Positions 54,069 to 62,651 of a DNA stretch of 64,000 nucleotides are shown here, in pieces (position 1 is the first letter of the stretch; every line of letters begins with the position of its first letter). Under the pieces are notes generated by a model. It worked only from the letters and a program-made list of their open reading frames with translations. It made no database searches and was not told the origin of the DNA. The stretch comes from Micavibrio sp. UBA6929 (GTDB taxonomy: Bacteria; Pseudomonadota; Alphaproteobacteria; Micavibrionales; Micavibrionaceae), in assembly GCA_002448815.1 (NCBI GenBank), contig DKAJ01000003.1, positions 168,350 to 232,349 on the forward strand, given 5' to 3'. The translations under genes and the position numbers were made by a program.

Positions 54069-55079
54069 CTATAGCCCGTAATAGCGCTTGTACCAGACGG
54101 CAAACTTTTCAAGCCCTTCCTTCAGCGGCGTTGAGGGTTTAAAGCCGATCGCATCGTGAAGGTCATCTGTGTTGGCGTATGTGGCGTAAACGTCACCGGG
54201 CTGCATCGGCAGCATTTCCATGTTGGCCTTTTTGCCAAGGGCATCTTCCAAATAGGTGATGAAGTCCATCAGTTTTTCAGGATTGTTATTGCCGATATTA
54301 TACAGGCGGTATGGCGAGTCTGATGATTTTGGTGACGGCGCATCCGACGACCAATTTGGATCAGGCGTTGGTACATGGTCGATCAGGCGCACCATAGATT
54401 CGACGATATCATCGATATAGGTGAAGTCGCGCATCATGTCGCCGTTATTGAAGACCTGAATATTTTCGCCATTGATAATCTTGTTTGTGAAACTGTAATA
54501 GGCCATGTCTGGGCGTCCCCATGGGCCGTAAACAGTAAAGAAACGCAGGCCTGTGCATGGCAGGCGGTAAAGATGCGCGTAAGTATGCGCCATCATTTCG
54601 TTTGATTTCTTTGTTGCGGCGTACAGGCTGACGGGGTGGTCAACGCCGTGATCTTCATCGAAAGGCACGGTTGTGTTCGCCCCGTAAACCGAGCTGGACG
54701 AGGCGAAAATCAGATGCTGCACATCGTTGTGGCGGCATCCTTCTAGGATGTTCATAAAGCCTGTAAGGTTGCTGTCGACATAAGCGTGCGGATTTTCGAT
54801 GGAATATCTGACGCCTGCTTGCGCGGCTAGGTTGACGACAATTTCAGGCTTGGTGCGCGCGAAATAGTCTTTCATGGCTGCCTTGTCGGCAAGGTCGATT
54901 TGCTCGAAACTGAAATTGCGCAGGGAGCTAAGCTCGTGCAGGCGTGCGTGTTTCAGCGTTGGGTCATAATAATCGTTGAGATTATCAATGCCGTATACGT
55001 TAAAGCCTGCTGCGCATAATTTTTGAACATAGTGAAAGCCGATGAAGCCAGCCGCACCAGTGACGAGGATTTTTTTCAT
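54069..55079 (-). CDS. UDP-glucuronate 4-epimerase
   Basis: This 336-residue extended SDR has GAAGFIGFHY (8-17) for NAD binding, S130 region ASSSSVYG and the Y153-K157 catalytic pair (YAATK). The FFTVYGPWGRPDMAYYSFT and NNGDMMRDFTYIDDIV segments are those of CapI/GAE-type UDP-glucuronate epimerases. It makes UDP-galacturonate from the product of Ugd. It is monocistronic, 16 bp downstream of tsaC on the same strand. Confidence 0.92.
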   Translation of the reverse strand: MKKILVTGAAGFIGFHYVQKLCAAGFNVYGIDNLNDYYDPTLKHARLHELSSLRNFSFEQIDLADKAAMKDYFARTKPEIVVNLAAQAGVRYSIENPHAYVDSNLTGFMNILEGCRHNDVQHLIFASSSSVYGANTTVPFDEDHGVDHPVSLYAATKKSNEMMAHTYAHLYRLPCTGLRFFTVYGPWGRPDMAYYSFTNKIINGENIQVFNNGDMMRDFTYIDDIVESMVRLIDHVPTPDPNWSSDAPSPKSSDSPYRLYNIGNNNPEKLMDFITYLEDALGKKANMEMLPMQPGDVYATYANTDDLHDAIGFKPSTPLKEGLEKFAVWYKRYYGL

Positions 55080-55095
55080 GGACGGTATTTTACTC

Positions 55096-56073
55096 CTAAT
55101 TCGCGGCGCGTTTCAAGCGATCATTAATCGCAATGCCAACGCCGATATCAGGGATGCTCATCACGGCGATTGCGCGGTGATTGTGCGCGTCCATGTCATG
55201 GAGCATAGTAAACAGGTTTGATGCGGCCTCGTGCAGGTCGCCTGTTTCGCTGAGGTTGCGGATCATATCTTCGGGCAGGTTAGTCGCCGCGCCGCCGCCC
55301 TTGATGCCCATAAATTTGGTTGATCCAAAGGCCAGTAATGCCTCGTCAGGGTTCAGGTCAACCGCATTGAGGCGTAGCGGCGTTTTAGGCGCGTAATGTT
55401 TCAAAAGCTGCCCTGGTGATTTGATGTCGTCGCTTTGCTCTGCGATGTGCAATTTATGGCCAAGGGTTTCTTCTAGTTCCTCGGGCGTGATGCCGCCGGG
55501 GCGCAGGATAATGGATTGCTCGGTCGACAGGTCAATGACGGTTGATTCTAGGCCGATGCGGCTGCTGCCTGCGGCGAGGACAAGGTCAACTTTATCGCCA
55601 AGCGTGCGCGCGACATGTGCGGCGCTTGTGGGGCTGAGCGTTCCTGAAGGATTGGCGCTGGGCGCGGCGAGGGGAACGCCTGCGGCGCGGATTAAATCTT
55701 GCGCGGCCTTGTGGTCGGGGACGCGCACCGCCAGTGTTGGCAGGCCTGCGGTGACAAGGTCACTGATGGGGCAGTTCGTTTTGCGCTTTAAAATCATGGT
55801 AAGCGGGCCGGGCCAAAACTTCTGGGCGAGGGCTTTGGCGCGTTCGTCCATTTCTGCGTAGGGCTCGATATCGCGGGCGCGGCCAAAATGCGTGATCAGC
55901 GGGTTAAAGCTGGGGCGGCCTTTGGCTTCGAAGATGCGGGCAACAGCCTTGCCGTCAAGTGCATTAGCCGCCAGCCCATATACCGTTTCGGTGGGCATGC
56001 CGATAAGGCCACCTTCTTTTAAAATAGTTGCGGCTTGTTCGATCGCGTTTTGATTTGCAGCTATGATTTTCAT
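55096..56073 (-). CDS. tsaC: L-threonylcarbamoyladenylate synthase, Sua5/YrdC type
   Basis: The product has 325 residues from the ATG at 56073; an upstream TTG is rejected. The YrdC domain (1-205) has GGLIGMPTETVYGLAANA and GPLTMILKRK, with PSANPSGTLSPTSAAHV. A C-terminal Sua5 domain (about 235-325) is included, so this is the long Sua5 type. It makes TC-AMP for the tRNA t6A37 modification. It is divergent from gmd with 23 bp between start codons. Confidence 0.95.
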   Translation of the reverse strand: MKIIAANQNAIEQAATILKEGGLIGMPTETVYGLAANALDGKAVARIFEAKGRPSFNPLITHFGRARDIEPYAEMDERAKALAQKFWPGPLTMILKRKTNCPISDLVTAGLPTLAVRVPDHKAAQDLIRAAGVPLAAPSANPSGTLSPTSAAHVARTLGDKVDLVLAAGSSRIGLESTVIDLSTEQSIILRPGGITPEELEETLGHKLHIAEQSDDIKSPGQLLKHYAPKTPLRLNAVDLNPDEALLAFGSTKFMGIKGGGAATNLPEDMIRNLSETGDLHEAASNLFTMLHDMDAHNHRAIAVMSIPDIGVGIAINDRLKRAAN

Positions 56074-56082
56074 TACCAACTT

Positions 56083-56088
56083 TGTATA
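56083..56088 (-). promoter_or_regulatory. Candidate -10 element of tsaC
   Basis: TATACA on the minus strand lies 9 bases before the tsaC ATG and shares four bases with the gmd -10 on the other strand. Confidence 0.4.
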
Positions 56089-56090
56089 AC
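56085..56090 (+). promoter_or_regulatory. Candidate -10 element of gmd
   Basis: TATAAC lies 6 bases before the gmd ATG (56097). It overlaps the opposed tsaC element. No ribosome-binding site is seen. Confidence 0.45.
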
Positions 56091-56096
56091 CTTGTT

Positions 56097-57116
56097 ATGA
56101 GCGTAAAAAAAGCCCTTATTACAGGCATCGCAGGACAAGATGGCGTTTATTTGGCCAAGTACCTTATCGCGCAAGGCTATGAGGTGCATGGATTGGTGCG
56201 CTGGGACAGTGATGTGGGCGCGTTTGATCGTTTGTCACGCTTTGGCCGTTTGGGTGTTTCGCTGGATGATGTGACGCTGCATATCGGGGATGTGTGTGAT
56301 CCGCATAATACGCTGGATTTATTTTATCATATCCGCCCTGATATGATTTATAACTTGGCAGCGGTTTCTCATGTGGCGGTCAGCTTTAAAACCCCGACGG
56401 CCGCGTTTGATGTTATCAGTACAGGTACTCTTAATCTGTTGGAGGCTATGCGCCGTTTAACGCCGCGTGCGCGTTTTTATCAGGCGTCCAGTTCTGAAAT
56501 GTTTGGTAATGCGCCTGCGCCGCAAAATGAAGACACGGCTATGATGCCTTGCAGTCCGTATGGCATTGCCAAATTATCAGCCTATCATTTGGTGCGGCTT
56601 TATCGCGCGCAATATGATGTGTTCGCGGTGAACGGCATTTTGTTCAACCATGAAAGCCCGCTGCGTGCGCATGATTTTGTGACGCAAAAAATCGTGCAAG
56701 GTGTGAAGGCTATTTCCGCAGGGCGGCAAGATTGTATCGCTCTTGGGAATTTGGATGCACGCCGCGACTGGGGGCATGCGCGCGATTATGTGCGCGGTAT
56801 GTTTATGATGATGCAATCAGATGTGCCTGATGATTTTGTTTTGGCGACAGGGCAAATGCATAGCGTTCGCAGTTTTGCCGAGGCAGCCTTTGCTTGCGCA
56901 GGGATGACAATATCATGGCAGGGTGAAGGCTTGGACGAAGTAGGTATCGATGATGGCGGCACAGTGCGCGTGCGCGTAGATGAGGCCTTCTTTCGCCCGC
57001 AGGAGTTGCATGCCTTATGCGGCGATGCCAGTAAAGCGCAGCGCATGTTAGGGTGGCAACCCTCATATGATTTTCAGGCGCTGGTGCGTGATATGATGGA
57101 GGGCGCGGATGTTTGA
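56097..57116 (+). CDS. gmd: GDP-mannose 4,6-dehydratase
   Basis: The product has 339 residues; the ATG at 56097 is used instead of an upstream TTG. ALITGIAGQDGVYLAKYL binds NADP. YNLAAVSHVAVSF, FYQASSSEMFGN (S132, E134), Y155-K159 (YGIAK) and NHESPLRAHDFVTQKI are Gmd hallmarks. The usual RRSS NADP loop reads RWDS, so it is a divergent member. It converts GDP-mannose to GDP-4-keto-6-deoxymannose. It is first gene of a four-gene operon with fcl, the guanylyltransferase and ctlX-like gene, and overlaps fcl by 8 bp. Confidence 0.93.
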   Translation: MSVKKALITGIAGQDGVYLAKYLIAQGYEVHGLVRWDSDVGAFDRLSRFGRLGVSLDDVTLHIGDVCDPHNTLDLFYHIRPDMIYNLAAVSHVAVSFKTPTAAFDVISTGTLNLLEAMRRLTPRARFYQASSSEMFGNAPAPQNEDTAMMPCSPYGIAKLSAYHLVRLYRAQYDVFAVNGILFNHESPLRAHDFVTQKIVQGVKAISAGRQDCIALGNLDARRDWGHARDYVRGMFMMMQSDVPDDFVLATGQMHSVRSFAEAAFACAGMTISWQGEGLDEVGIDDGGTVRVRVDEAFFRPQELHALCGDASKAQRMLGWQPSYDFQALVRDMMEGADV

Positions 57117-58053
57117 CTTGTCTGGTAAGCGTATCTTTGTCGCAGGGCATTCTGGTCTGGTGGGAAGTGCCCTTTGCCGCGCGTTATCTGACGTTGATTG
57201 CACCGTTTTAACAGCGCCGCGCAGTGTGCTTGACCTGCGTGATCAGGCCTCTGTGCAGGCATGGATGATCGCCCATAAACCAGACGCCGTGATTATGGCC
57301 GCCGCGCATGTTGGAGGGATTGGGGCGAATATTGCTGCGCCTGCAACCTTTGTGCATGACAATGCGGTGATGGCATTAAATGTTATACATTCTGCGCATT
57401 TAGCCAATATTAACCATTTGCTATTTTTGGGGTCATCGTGCATGTATCCGGTTGATGTGCCCTTGCCGCTGCGCGAGGAAAGTTTGCTGTCTGGTCGCTT
57501 TGAGGTCACGAATGCACCCTATGCGTTGGCGAAATCCCTGGGGGTTGAGATGTGCCGTGCATACAGCGCGCAGTATGGGCGACGTTATATCAGCGCAGTG
57601 CCGTGTAATTTGTATGGGCCGCAGGATCGTTATGATCTTGAGCGCGGGCATGTTGTGCCTGCGTTATTGGCTAAGGCGCATTTGGCCAAAATGTCTGGGG
57701 CGCGTGAACTGCCTGTGTGGGGGAGCGGAACGCCGCGCCGTGAATTTTTATACAGTGATGATTGCGCGCGGGCATTATTGTTATTGCTGCGCTCTTATGA
57801 AGGTGATGCGCCTGTGAATGTTGGTACGGGCGAGGAGATCAGCATCGCCAATCTTGCGCGCATGATTTGCGAGGTCACTGGGTTTAAAGGCGATCTGGTT
57901 TTTGATCGCTCGCACCCAGATGGCGTGTCATCCAAGGTTATGGATGTGTCGCGCATCCATGCGATGGGTTGGCGCGCGGAGATATCGCTGCGTGATGGTT
58001 TGGAGCGCGCGTATCAGGATTACCTGAGCAGGGAGGCCGCCCATGCAGCTTGA
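57109..58053 (+). CDS. fcl: GDP-L-fucose synthase
   Basis: The product has 314 residues. The SDR motif is VAGHSGLVGSAL (11-22). AAHVGGIGANIAAPATF (66-82), GSSCMYP (108-114) and the Y138-K142 pair (YALAK) fit the epimerase-reductase. It converts the Gmd product to GDP-L-fucose with NADPH. It overlaps gmd by 8 bp and the next gene by 11 bp, so the three are co-expressed. It would feed fucose to a glycosyltransferase not in the window. Confidence 0.95.
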   Translation: MFDLSGKRIFVAGHSGLVGSALCRALSDVDCTVLTAPRSVLDLRDQASVQAWMIAHKPDAVIMAAAHVGGIGANIAAPATFVHDNAVMALNVIHSAHLANINHLLFLGSSCMYPVDVPLPLREESLLSGRFEVTNAPYALAKSLGVEMCRAYSAQYGRRYISAVPCNLYGPQDRYDLERGHVVPALLAKAHLAKMSGARELPVWGSGTPRREFLYSDDCARALLLLLRSYEGDAPVNVGTGEEISIANLARMICEVTGFKGDLVFDRSHPDGVSSKVMDVSRIHAMGWRAEISLRDGLERAYQDYLSREAAHAA

Positions 58054-58927
58054 GAATATTTATCCGATCATTTTGGCCGGTGGCAGAGGCAAGCGCCTGC
58101 GCCCGATGACATCGTATCGCAAACCCAAGCCGTTTGTGACGCTTAGATCGAATTATAATTTATTGCAAGAAACGTTAATTCGCGCATCGGGATTGGCGCC
58201 GCCAACTATTGTGTGCCAGCAAATGTATATCCCCAAGGTAGAATTTTCACTGCGATCATTAGCGCGATATGACATTTTTCCGCGCGCTATTGTGGCAGAG
58301 CCTTATGTGCGTTCGACCGCGCCTGCGATTGGCGCGGCGTGTTTGTCGCTGGCGCCTTATATGACTTTTGTGGTCTTGCCGTCTGATCATATCATGGACA
58401 ATGAAGGTGCGCTTATGAAGGCGATATCTGAGGCCGGTGATATCGTTAACGAGCATGGCGGATTTGTGTCTATTGGAGTGAAGCCGCGCGGGGCGTCACG
58501 GCGTTTTGGATATTTACACAAAGGCGCGCGCGTTGATGATACGCAGATTTACCACAGTGAGCATTTTATGGAGAAGCCAAGCAGTGAGTATGCAGGGCAA
58601 TTTGTTAAATCGGGCGAGTATTTATGGAATACTGGCATCTTTGTGGGGCGAGTTTTGGATTATTTGTCTGCTTTTCAGGCAATTGAGCGTGAATATTTGT
58701 ATTTTTTACGTAAATCGTTCGAAAATTCACGCAATTTCGAGATATATTATGAATTAAAGCGCGATTATTACCATAAAATACCCACAATGTCGGTGGATCG
58801 TGCCATTTTGGAGCAGTGCACACAAAGGTATGCAGCGGAGCATGATGGATATTGGGACGATGCAGGAACATGGCCTAGTTATTTGAAGTTATATTTGATG
58901 CGATTATTAGGTATAATAAAACGATGA
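58043..58927 (+). CDS. Mannose-1-phosphate guanylyltransferase, short form
   Basis: The product has 294 residues. The nucleotidyltransferase loop is ILAGGRGKRLRPMT (10-23) and the sugar-site motifs are VLPSDHIM, GYLHKG, EKPS and WNTGIFV. It ends in the WDDAGTWPSY stretch. The C-terminal phosphomannose-isomerase domain of ManC/AlgA is missing, so this is the single-domain type. It makes GDP-mannose from mannose-1-P and GTP, the substrate of Gmd two genes upstream. It overlaps both neighbours (11 bp and 4 bp). Confidence 0.88.
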   Translation: MQLENIYPIILAGGRGKRLRPMTSYRKPKPFVTLRSNYNLLQETLIRASGLAPPTIVCQQMYIPKVEFSLRSLARYDIFPRAIVAEPYVRSTAPAIGAACLSLAPYMTFVVLPSDHIMDNEGALMKAISEAGDIVNEHGGFVSIGVKPRGASRRFGYLHKGARVDDTQIYHSEHFMEKPSSEYAGQFVKSGEYLWNTGIFVGRVLDYLSAFQAIEREYLYFLRKSFENSRNFEIYYELKRDYYHKIPTMSVDRAILEQCTQRYAAEHDGYWDDAGTWPSYLKLYLMRLLGIIKR

Positions 58928-59826
58928 CAGATTCTCTTTTTCAGTCGACCAATCACTTGTTGATGATCGAACCTGCCTCGTTCTATGCGAACCCGCAAAC
59001 GATGGAAACGAATGCTTACCAAGTTCAAGATGACGCGCCGCGTGATGTGCTCTTCGCCAAAGCCTTAAAGGAATGGCGCGGGTTTCGTGATAAGTTGCTG
59101 GAAAAAGGAGTGATTATTACAACGCATCGCGGCTTTGAAAATTGTCCTGATATGGTGTTCCCTAATTGCATGTCGACCCACGGGGATGGCGGTCTATATT
59201 TATATCCGATGTATAATGAAAATCGCCGCGCCGAGCATTCAAGCGATCTGGTCGCGATGTTGCAAAAGGCGTATCCGCATGTGCATGATTGGCGCCATTA
59301 TGCAGGTGATCAATTACATCTGGAAAGCACGGCCAGTATATGCCGCGACCGCGTGAATAAGATTGGCTATTCAGGGCTATCTGCGCGGACGTCACGCGCT
59401 CTGGTCGAAAAATGGCTGGATGAAAAAGGGTATAGCCCTGTTATTTTTGAAACGTGCTCGCATGCGGGTATTCCTGTTTATCATACGGATTGCGTGATGT
59501 GGATTGGCACATCTTTGGCGGCAATTTGCACGCCCTGCATCATCGAAAAAGATCGCAGCCGCGTTGTATCATCACTGCGCGCGACGCATGCAGTGCTTGA
59601 GCTGAGCATGGAGCAATTAAGCGCGTTTTGTGGTAATGCGCTAGAGGTTCGCGGCGCAGAAGGGAAGCGTTACTTAGCAATCTCAAGCGGTGGTTATGCG
59701 GCGCTGACGCCCGATCAAATCAGTCTGATCCGCGATCATTTTGATGACATTATTCATAGCGACCTTAGTACGCTTGAGCGCTATGGCGGCGGTTCGGCGC
59801 GATGCTGCTTGATGGAATTGTTCTAG
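58924..59826 (+). CDS. ctlX: CtlX-type amidinohydrolase
   Basis: This 300-residue pentein-fold enzyme starts LLMIEPASFYANPQTMETNAYQ, the CtlX signature. D76 (CPDMVFPN), E134 (LHLESTAS) and H187 (VYHTDCVMWIG) are visible. The catalytic C294 is in GGGSARCC at the C-terminus. CtlX-type proteins are citrulline/ornithine-forming relatives of arginine deiminase; the exact reaction here is not proven. It overlaps the guanylyltransferase gene by 4 bp (ATGA), an odd location for such an enzyme. A terminator follows. Confidence 0.85.
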   Translation: MTDSLFQSTNHLLMIEPASFYANPQTMETNAYQVQDDAPRDVLFAKALKEWRGFRDKLLEKGVIITTHRGFENCPDMVFPNCMSTHGDGGLYLYPMYNENRRAEHSSDLVAMLQKAYPHVHDWRHYAGDQLHLESTASICRDRVNKIGYSGLSARTSRALVEKWLDEKGYSPVIFETCSHAGIPVYHTDCVMWIGTSLAAICTPCIIEKDRSRVVSSLRATHAVLELSMEQLSAFCGNALEVRGAEGKRYLAISSGGYAALTPDQISLIRDHFDDIIHSDLSTLERYGGGSARCCLMELF

Positions 59827-59843
59827 AAGATATTTTCAATAGA

Positions 59844-59881
59844 AAAAAGCCTCGCTGTATAAATAAGAGCGAGGCTTTTTT
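59844..59881. terminator. Bidirectional intrinsic terminator
   Basis: GCCTCGCT (59849-59856) pairs with AGCGAGGC (59868-59875), extended by A-run/T-run pairing on the flanks. It lies between the convergent ctlX and dcp genes. Confidence 0.9.
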
Positions 59882-59896
59882 GTGTTTATAGCAATG

Positions 59897-61930
59897 TCAC
59901 TTCAACCCTTCGCGGCGAAGCAGAGCATCTGGGTCGGCGTCACGACCGCGGAAGTTCACATACAAGATTTGTGGTGGTTTTGTACCGCCTTGTGAGAGGA
60001 CCTCGTTTTTATAGGCATTCGCCGTTTTCTGGTCATATAGGCCGTTTTCAAGGAAGGCTTCGAATGCGTCCGCGTCAAGGACTTCTGCCCATTTGTAACT
60101 GTAATATCCGGCAGAATACCCGCCCGAGAATATATGATTGAAACTGGTCGACATTGGGCCAGCATAACGCGGGAACAACGTGACGTCTTTCCATGTTTCG
60201 TCTTCGAATGCAGCAGGATCGTCAATGGTTGATGGGTCGGTTGTGTGCCATGCAATATCCAGCAAGCCAAAGCTCACCTGACGTAAGCCAGCCCAGCCCC
60301 CCATAAAGTTTTTGGCGTTGTTTAGGCGCGCGATCAGGTCTTGTGGGATTTTCTCACCCGTTTGATAGTGCCCTGAAATCATATCCAGTGTTTCTTTTTC
60401 AAAGCACCAGTTTTCTTGCAATTGTGATGGTAACTCAACAAAGTCCCATTTGACGGATGTGCCCGCAAGCGATTGATACGTTACATCCGACAGCAATGCA
60501 TGCACTGCGTGTCCCATTTCGTGGAACAGTGTTGTGACCTCTCCATGCGTCAGAAGCGATGGGCGGTCTGCTGTAGGCTTGGTAAAGTTACAAACAATGG
60601 CAACGACGGGGCGTTCGACCTTGCCGCCGAACAGGCCTTGATTGCGGTAACATGTTTTCCATGCGCCTGGTTTTTTGCCTGAACGTGGATGGAAATCCGC
60701 ATAGAGCGTCCCAACGAAATCGCCGCTATCTTTATAAAAGACGTCAAAGCTTTGCACATCGGCGTGCCATTTCGGGTAGGCATTGTTTTCTTCAAAGCGG
60801 ATGTTAAACAGCTTTTCAAAATGCGTAAAGCATCCACCAAGAACCGTGCTGAGTGGCAGGTAGGGACGGAAGTCTTCTGATGAGATGTTAAACAGCTTTT
60901 TCTTGAGCTTTTCACTGTAGTAACTGAAATCCCATGGTCTGAGATCATCGCTGCCATCATAGCCTTTGGCGAAGTCTTGCAAGTCTTGCAAATCTTTTTC
61001 TGCGCCGGGTTTATAGGCGCTGAGCAGTGTATCAAGGAAGTCTGTGACGGCTTTTGGTGATCCTGCCATGCGTTCGGCCAAGACGTAATCGGCATGGTTT
61101 TTAAAGCCTAGAAGTTTGGCGCGCTCGTCCTTGAGAGAGACAATCTTTTTGATGTTATCGCAGTTATCGTATTCATCCTCGAAGGCGCGGCTGGAAAAGG
61201 CACGCCAGATTTTTTCGCGCAGGGCGCGGTTATCGGCGAATTGTAGGAACGGGCCGAAGCTTGGGTAATCGAGGGTAAAAAGATAACCTTCTTGATCGCG
61301 CTCGCTTGCGGCATGTTTTGCGGCTTCAAGTGCGCTTTCGGGCAGGCCGGCGATTTCATCGTCACCAGTGAGGAGCATTTCAAAGCTTTCGGCGGATTTG
61401 CTGACATTTTGCATGAAGGCAGGGCCTAGCGTGGAAAGCTCTTGCGAGATTTCGCGCAGACGGCTTTTTTTATCATCGTCTAAAAGCGCACCGCTGCGGA
61501 CAAAGCCTTTATAGGTGTCGTCTAGCAAGGTTGCTTGTTCCTCGGTCAGGTCAAGCGTGTCTTTGATGTCGTGAACGGCTTTGATGCGTGCGAACAGGTC
61601 GGCGTCTAAGTTTACGTCACTGGAAAATGCGGCGTTCATTGGGCCGATTTCACTGGTTAGGGCGTGGAGGTCATCACCACCCATGGCCGCAAGTTGGTTG
61701 TAAAAGACGCTGCCAACGCTGGAGAGTGTTTCCGACGCCGTTTCCAAGGCCACAATGGTATTTTCAAAGGTTGGAGCATCGGTATTGGCCTTGATCGCGT
61801 CAATATTTGCGCGGGCTTCTTCGATGGCGGCGGTAAAGGCGGGCAGATAATACTCGGTCTTGATGTCGCCGAATAAAGGCGCTTGGTTAGGGGCGGTCGA
61901 TTTTATTAAAAGTGGATTATTGTTCGTCAT
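59897..61930 (-). CDS. dcp: Peptidyl-dipeptidase / oligopeptidase, M3 family
   Basis: This 677-residue zinc metallopeptidase has HEMGH (470-474) in LFHEMGHAVHALL, with the third ligand Glu downstream. The N-terminal half is long alpha-helical (FENTIVALETASETLSSVGSVFYNQ), as in oligopeptidase A and Dcp. The C-terminus has GYSAGYYSYKWAEVLDADAF, the family signature. It degrades short peptides in the cytoplasm. Its start codon is 25 bp from that of mnmD on the other strand. Confidence 0.95.
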   Translation of the reverse strand: MTNNNPLLIKSTAPNQAPLFGDIKTEYYLPAFTAAIEEARANIDAIKANTDAPTFENTIVALETASETLSSVGSVFYNQLAAMGGDDLHALTSEIGPMNAAFSSDVNLDADLFARIKAVHDIKDTLDLTEEQATLLDDTYKGFVRSGALLDDDKKSRLREISQELSTLGPAFMQNVSKSAESFEMLLTGDDEIAGLPESALEAAKHAASERDQEGYLFTLDYPSFGPFLQFADNRALREKIWRAFSSRAFEDEYDNCDNIKKIVSLKDERAKLLGFKNHADYVLAERMAGSPKAVTDFLDTLLSAYKPGAEKDLQDLQDFAKGYDGSDDLRPWDFSYYSEKLKKKLFNISSEDFRPYLPLSTVLGGCFTHFEKLFNIRFEENNAYPKWHADVQSFDVFYKDSGDFVGTLYADFHPRSGKKPGAWKTCYRNQGLFGGKVERPVVAIVCNFTKPTADRPSLLTHGEVTTLFHEMGHAVHALLSDVTYQSLAGTSVKWDFVELPSQLQENWCFEKETLDMISGHYQTGEKIPQDLIARLNNAKNFMGGWAGLRQVSFGLLDIAWHTTDPSTIDDPAAFEDETWKDVTLFPRYAGPMSTSFNHIFSGGYSAGYYSYKWAEVLDADAFEAFLENGLYDQKTANAYKNEVLSQGGTKPPQILYVNFRGRDADPDALLRREGLK

Positions 61931-61948
61931 ACTAAATCAATGTATCTT
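61920..61948 (+). promoter_or_regulatory. Candidate leaderless promoter of mnmD
   Basis: TTGTTC (61920-61925), a 17-bp spacer, TATCTT (61943-61948), then 7 bases and the ATG at 61956. It interlocks with the dcp promoter on the other strand. Confidence 0.45.
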
Positions 61949-61966
61949 TCTGGACATGGTTCTCAA
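61939..61966 (-). promoter_or_regulatory. Candidate leaderless promoter of dcp
   Basis: On the minus strand TTGAGA (plus 61961-61966), a 16-bp spacer, TACATT (plus 61939-61944), then 8 bases and the ATG. It lies inside the first codons of mnmD. Confidence 0.5.
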
Positions 61967-62651
61967 GTCCCAACAGTATGATGATGTTTATTTCAGTGCG
62001 CAAGATGGTTTCGCCGAAACGCGCTATGTCTTTTTAGACGGTAATGATTTGGCGGCGCGATTTGCGGCGCTGGGCGCGGGCGATGTCTTTACCGTTGGGG
62101 AAACAGGGTTTGGCACGGGATTGAATTTCCTTGCGGTGTGGGCCTTGTTTGCAGAGTATGCACCTGCGGGGGCGTGTTTACGCTTTGCCTCGCTAGAGAA
62201 ATTTCCGCTGGCGCCAGATGTGATCCGCGAGGCGTTGCAGCCATGGCATAAGGATATTGGCGCGCAGTTGGATGCCTTTTTGGCGGCCTATACCGAAGCG
62301 CCGCATGAGGATTTTGTAGCCTCTTTCAACGACGGGCGCGTGTCTTTATGGATTGGCATTGGTGATGCGCCCGATTGTTTGTCGCGCGCGAAAGGCGGCG
62401 TTGATGCCTGGTTTTTGGACGGGTTTAAGCCCTCTAGCAATCCGGATATGTGGACGCAGGAGGTCTTTGATCATGCTGCGCGGTTAAGCGCACCTGAGGC
62501 GACCTTGGCAAGTTTTACTGCGGCCGGATTTGTGCGCCGCGGTCTTGCGCAGGCGGGGTTTGATATTTCAAAACGCGCAGGCTTCGGGCGCAAGCGTGAT
62601 ATGATTGTTGGTCGTCTGCGCAGTGAAACAGAGGACGCGCCATGCATATAA
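61956..62651 (+). CDS. mnmD: tRNA 5-(aminomethyl)-2-thiouridine methyltransferase, MnmD
   Basis: The product has 231 residues from the ATG at 61956; more upstream starts run into dcp without family sequence. It begins with DDVYFSAQDGFAETRYVFLDGN, the conserved MnmC N-terminal entry, then the SAM site VGETGFGTGLNF (47-58) and WFLDGFKPSSNPDMW. It ends before the oxidase domain, so the methyltransferase is a separate gene. It methylates nm5s2U34 in tRNA wobble positions. The oxidase gene follows with a 10-bp overlap. Confidence 0.92.
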   Translation: MVLKSQQYDDVYFSAQDGFAETRYVFLDGNDLAARFAALGAGDVFTVGETGFGTGLNFLAVWALFAEYAPAGACLRFASLEKFPLAPDVIREALQPWHKDIGAQLDAFLAAYTEAPHEDFVASFNDGRVSLWIGIGDAPDCLSRAKGGVDAWFLDGFKPSSNPDMWTQEVFDHAARLSAPEATLASFTAAGFVRRGLAQAGFDISKRAGFGRKRDMIVGRLRSETEDAPCI

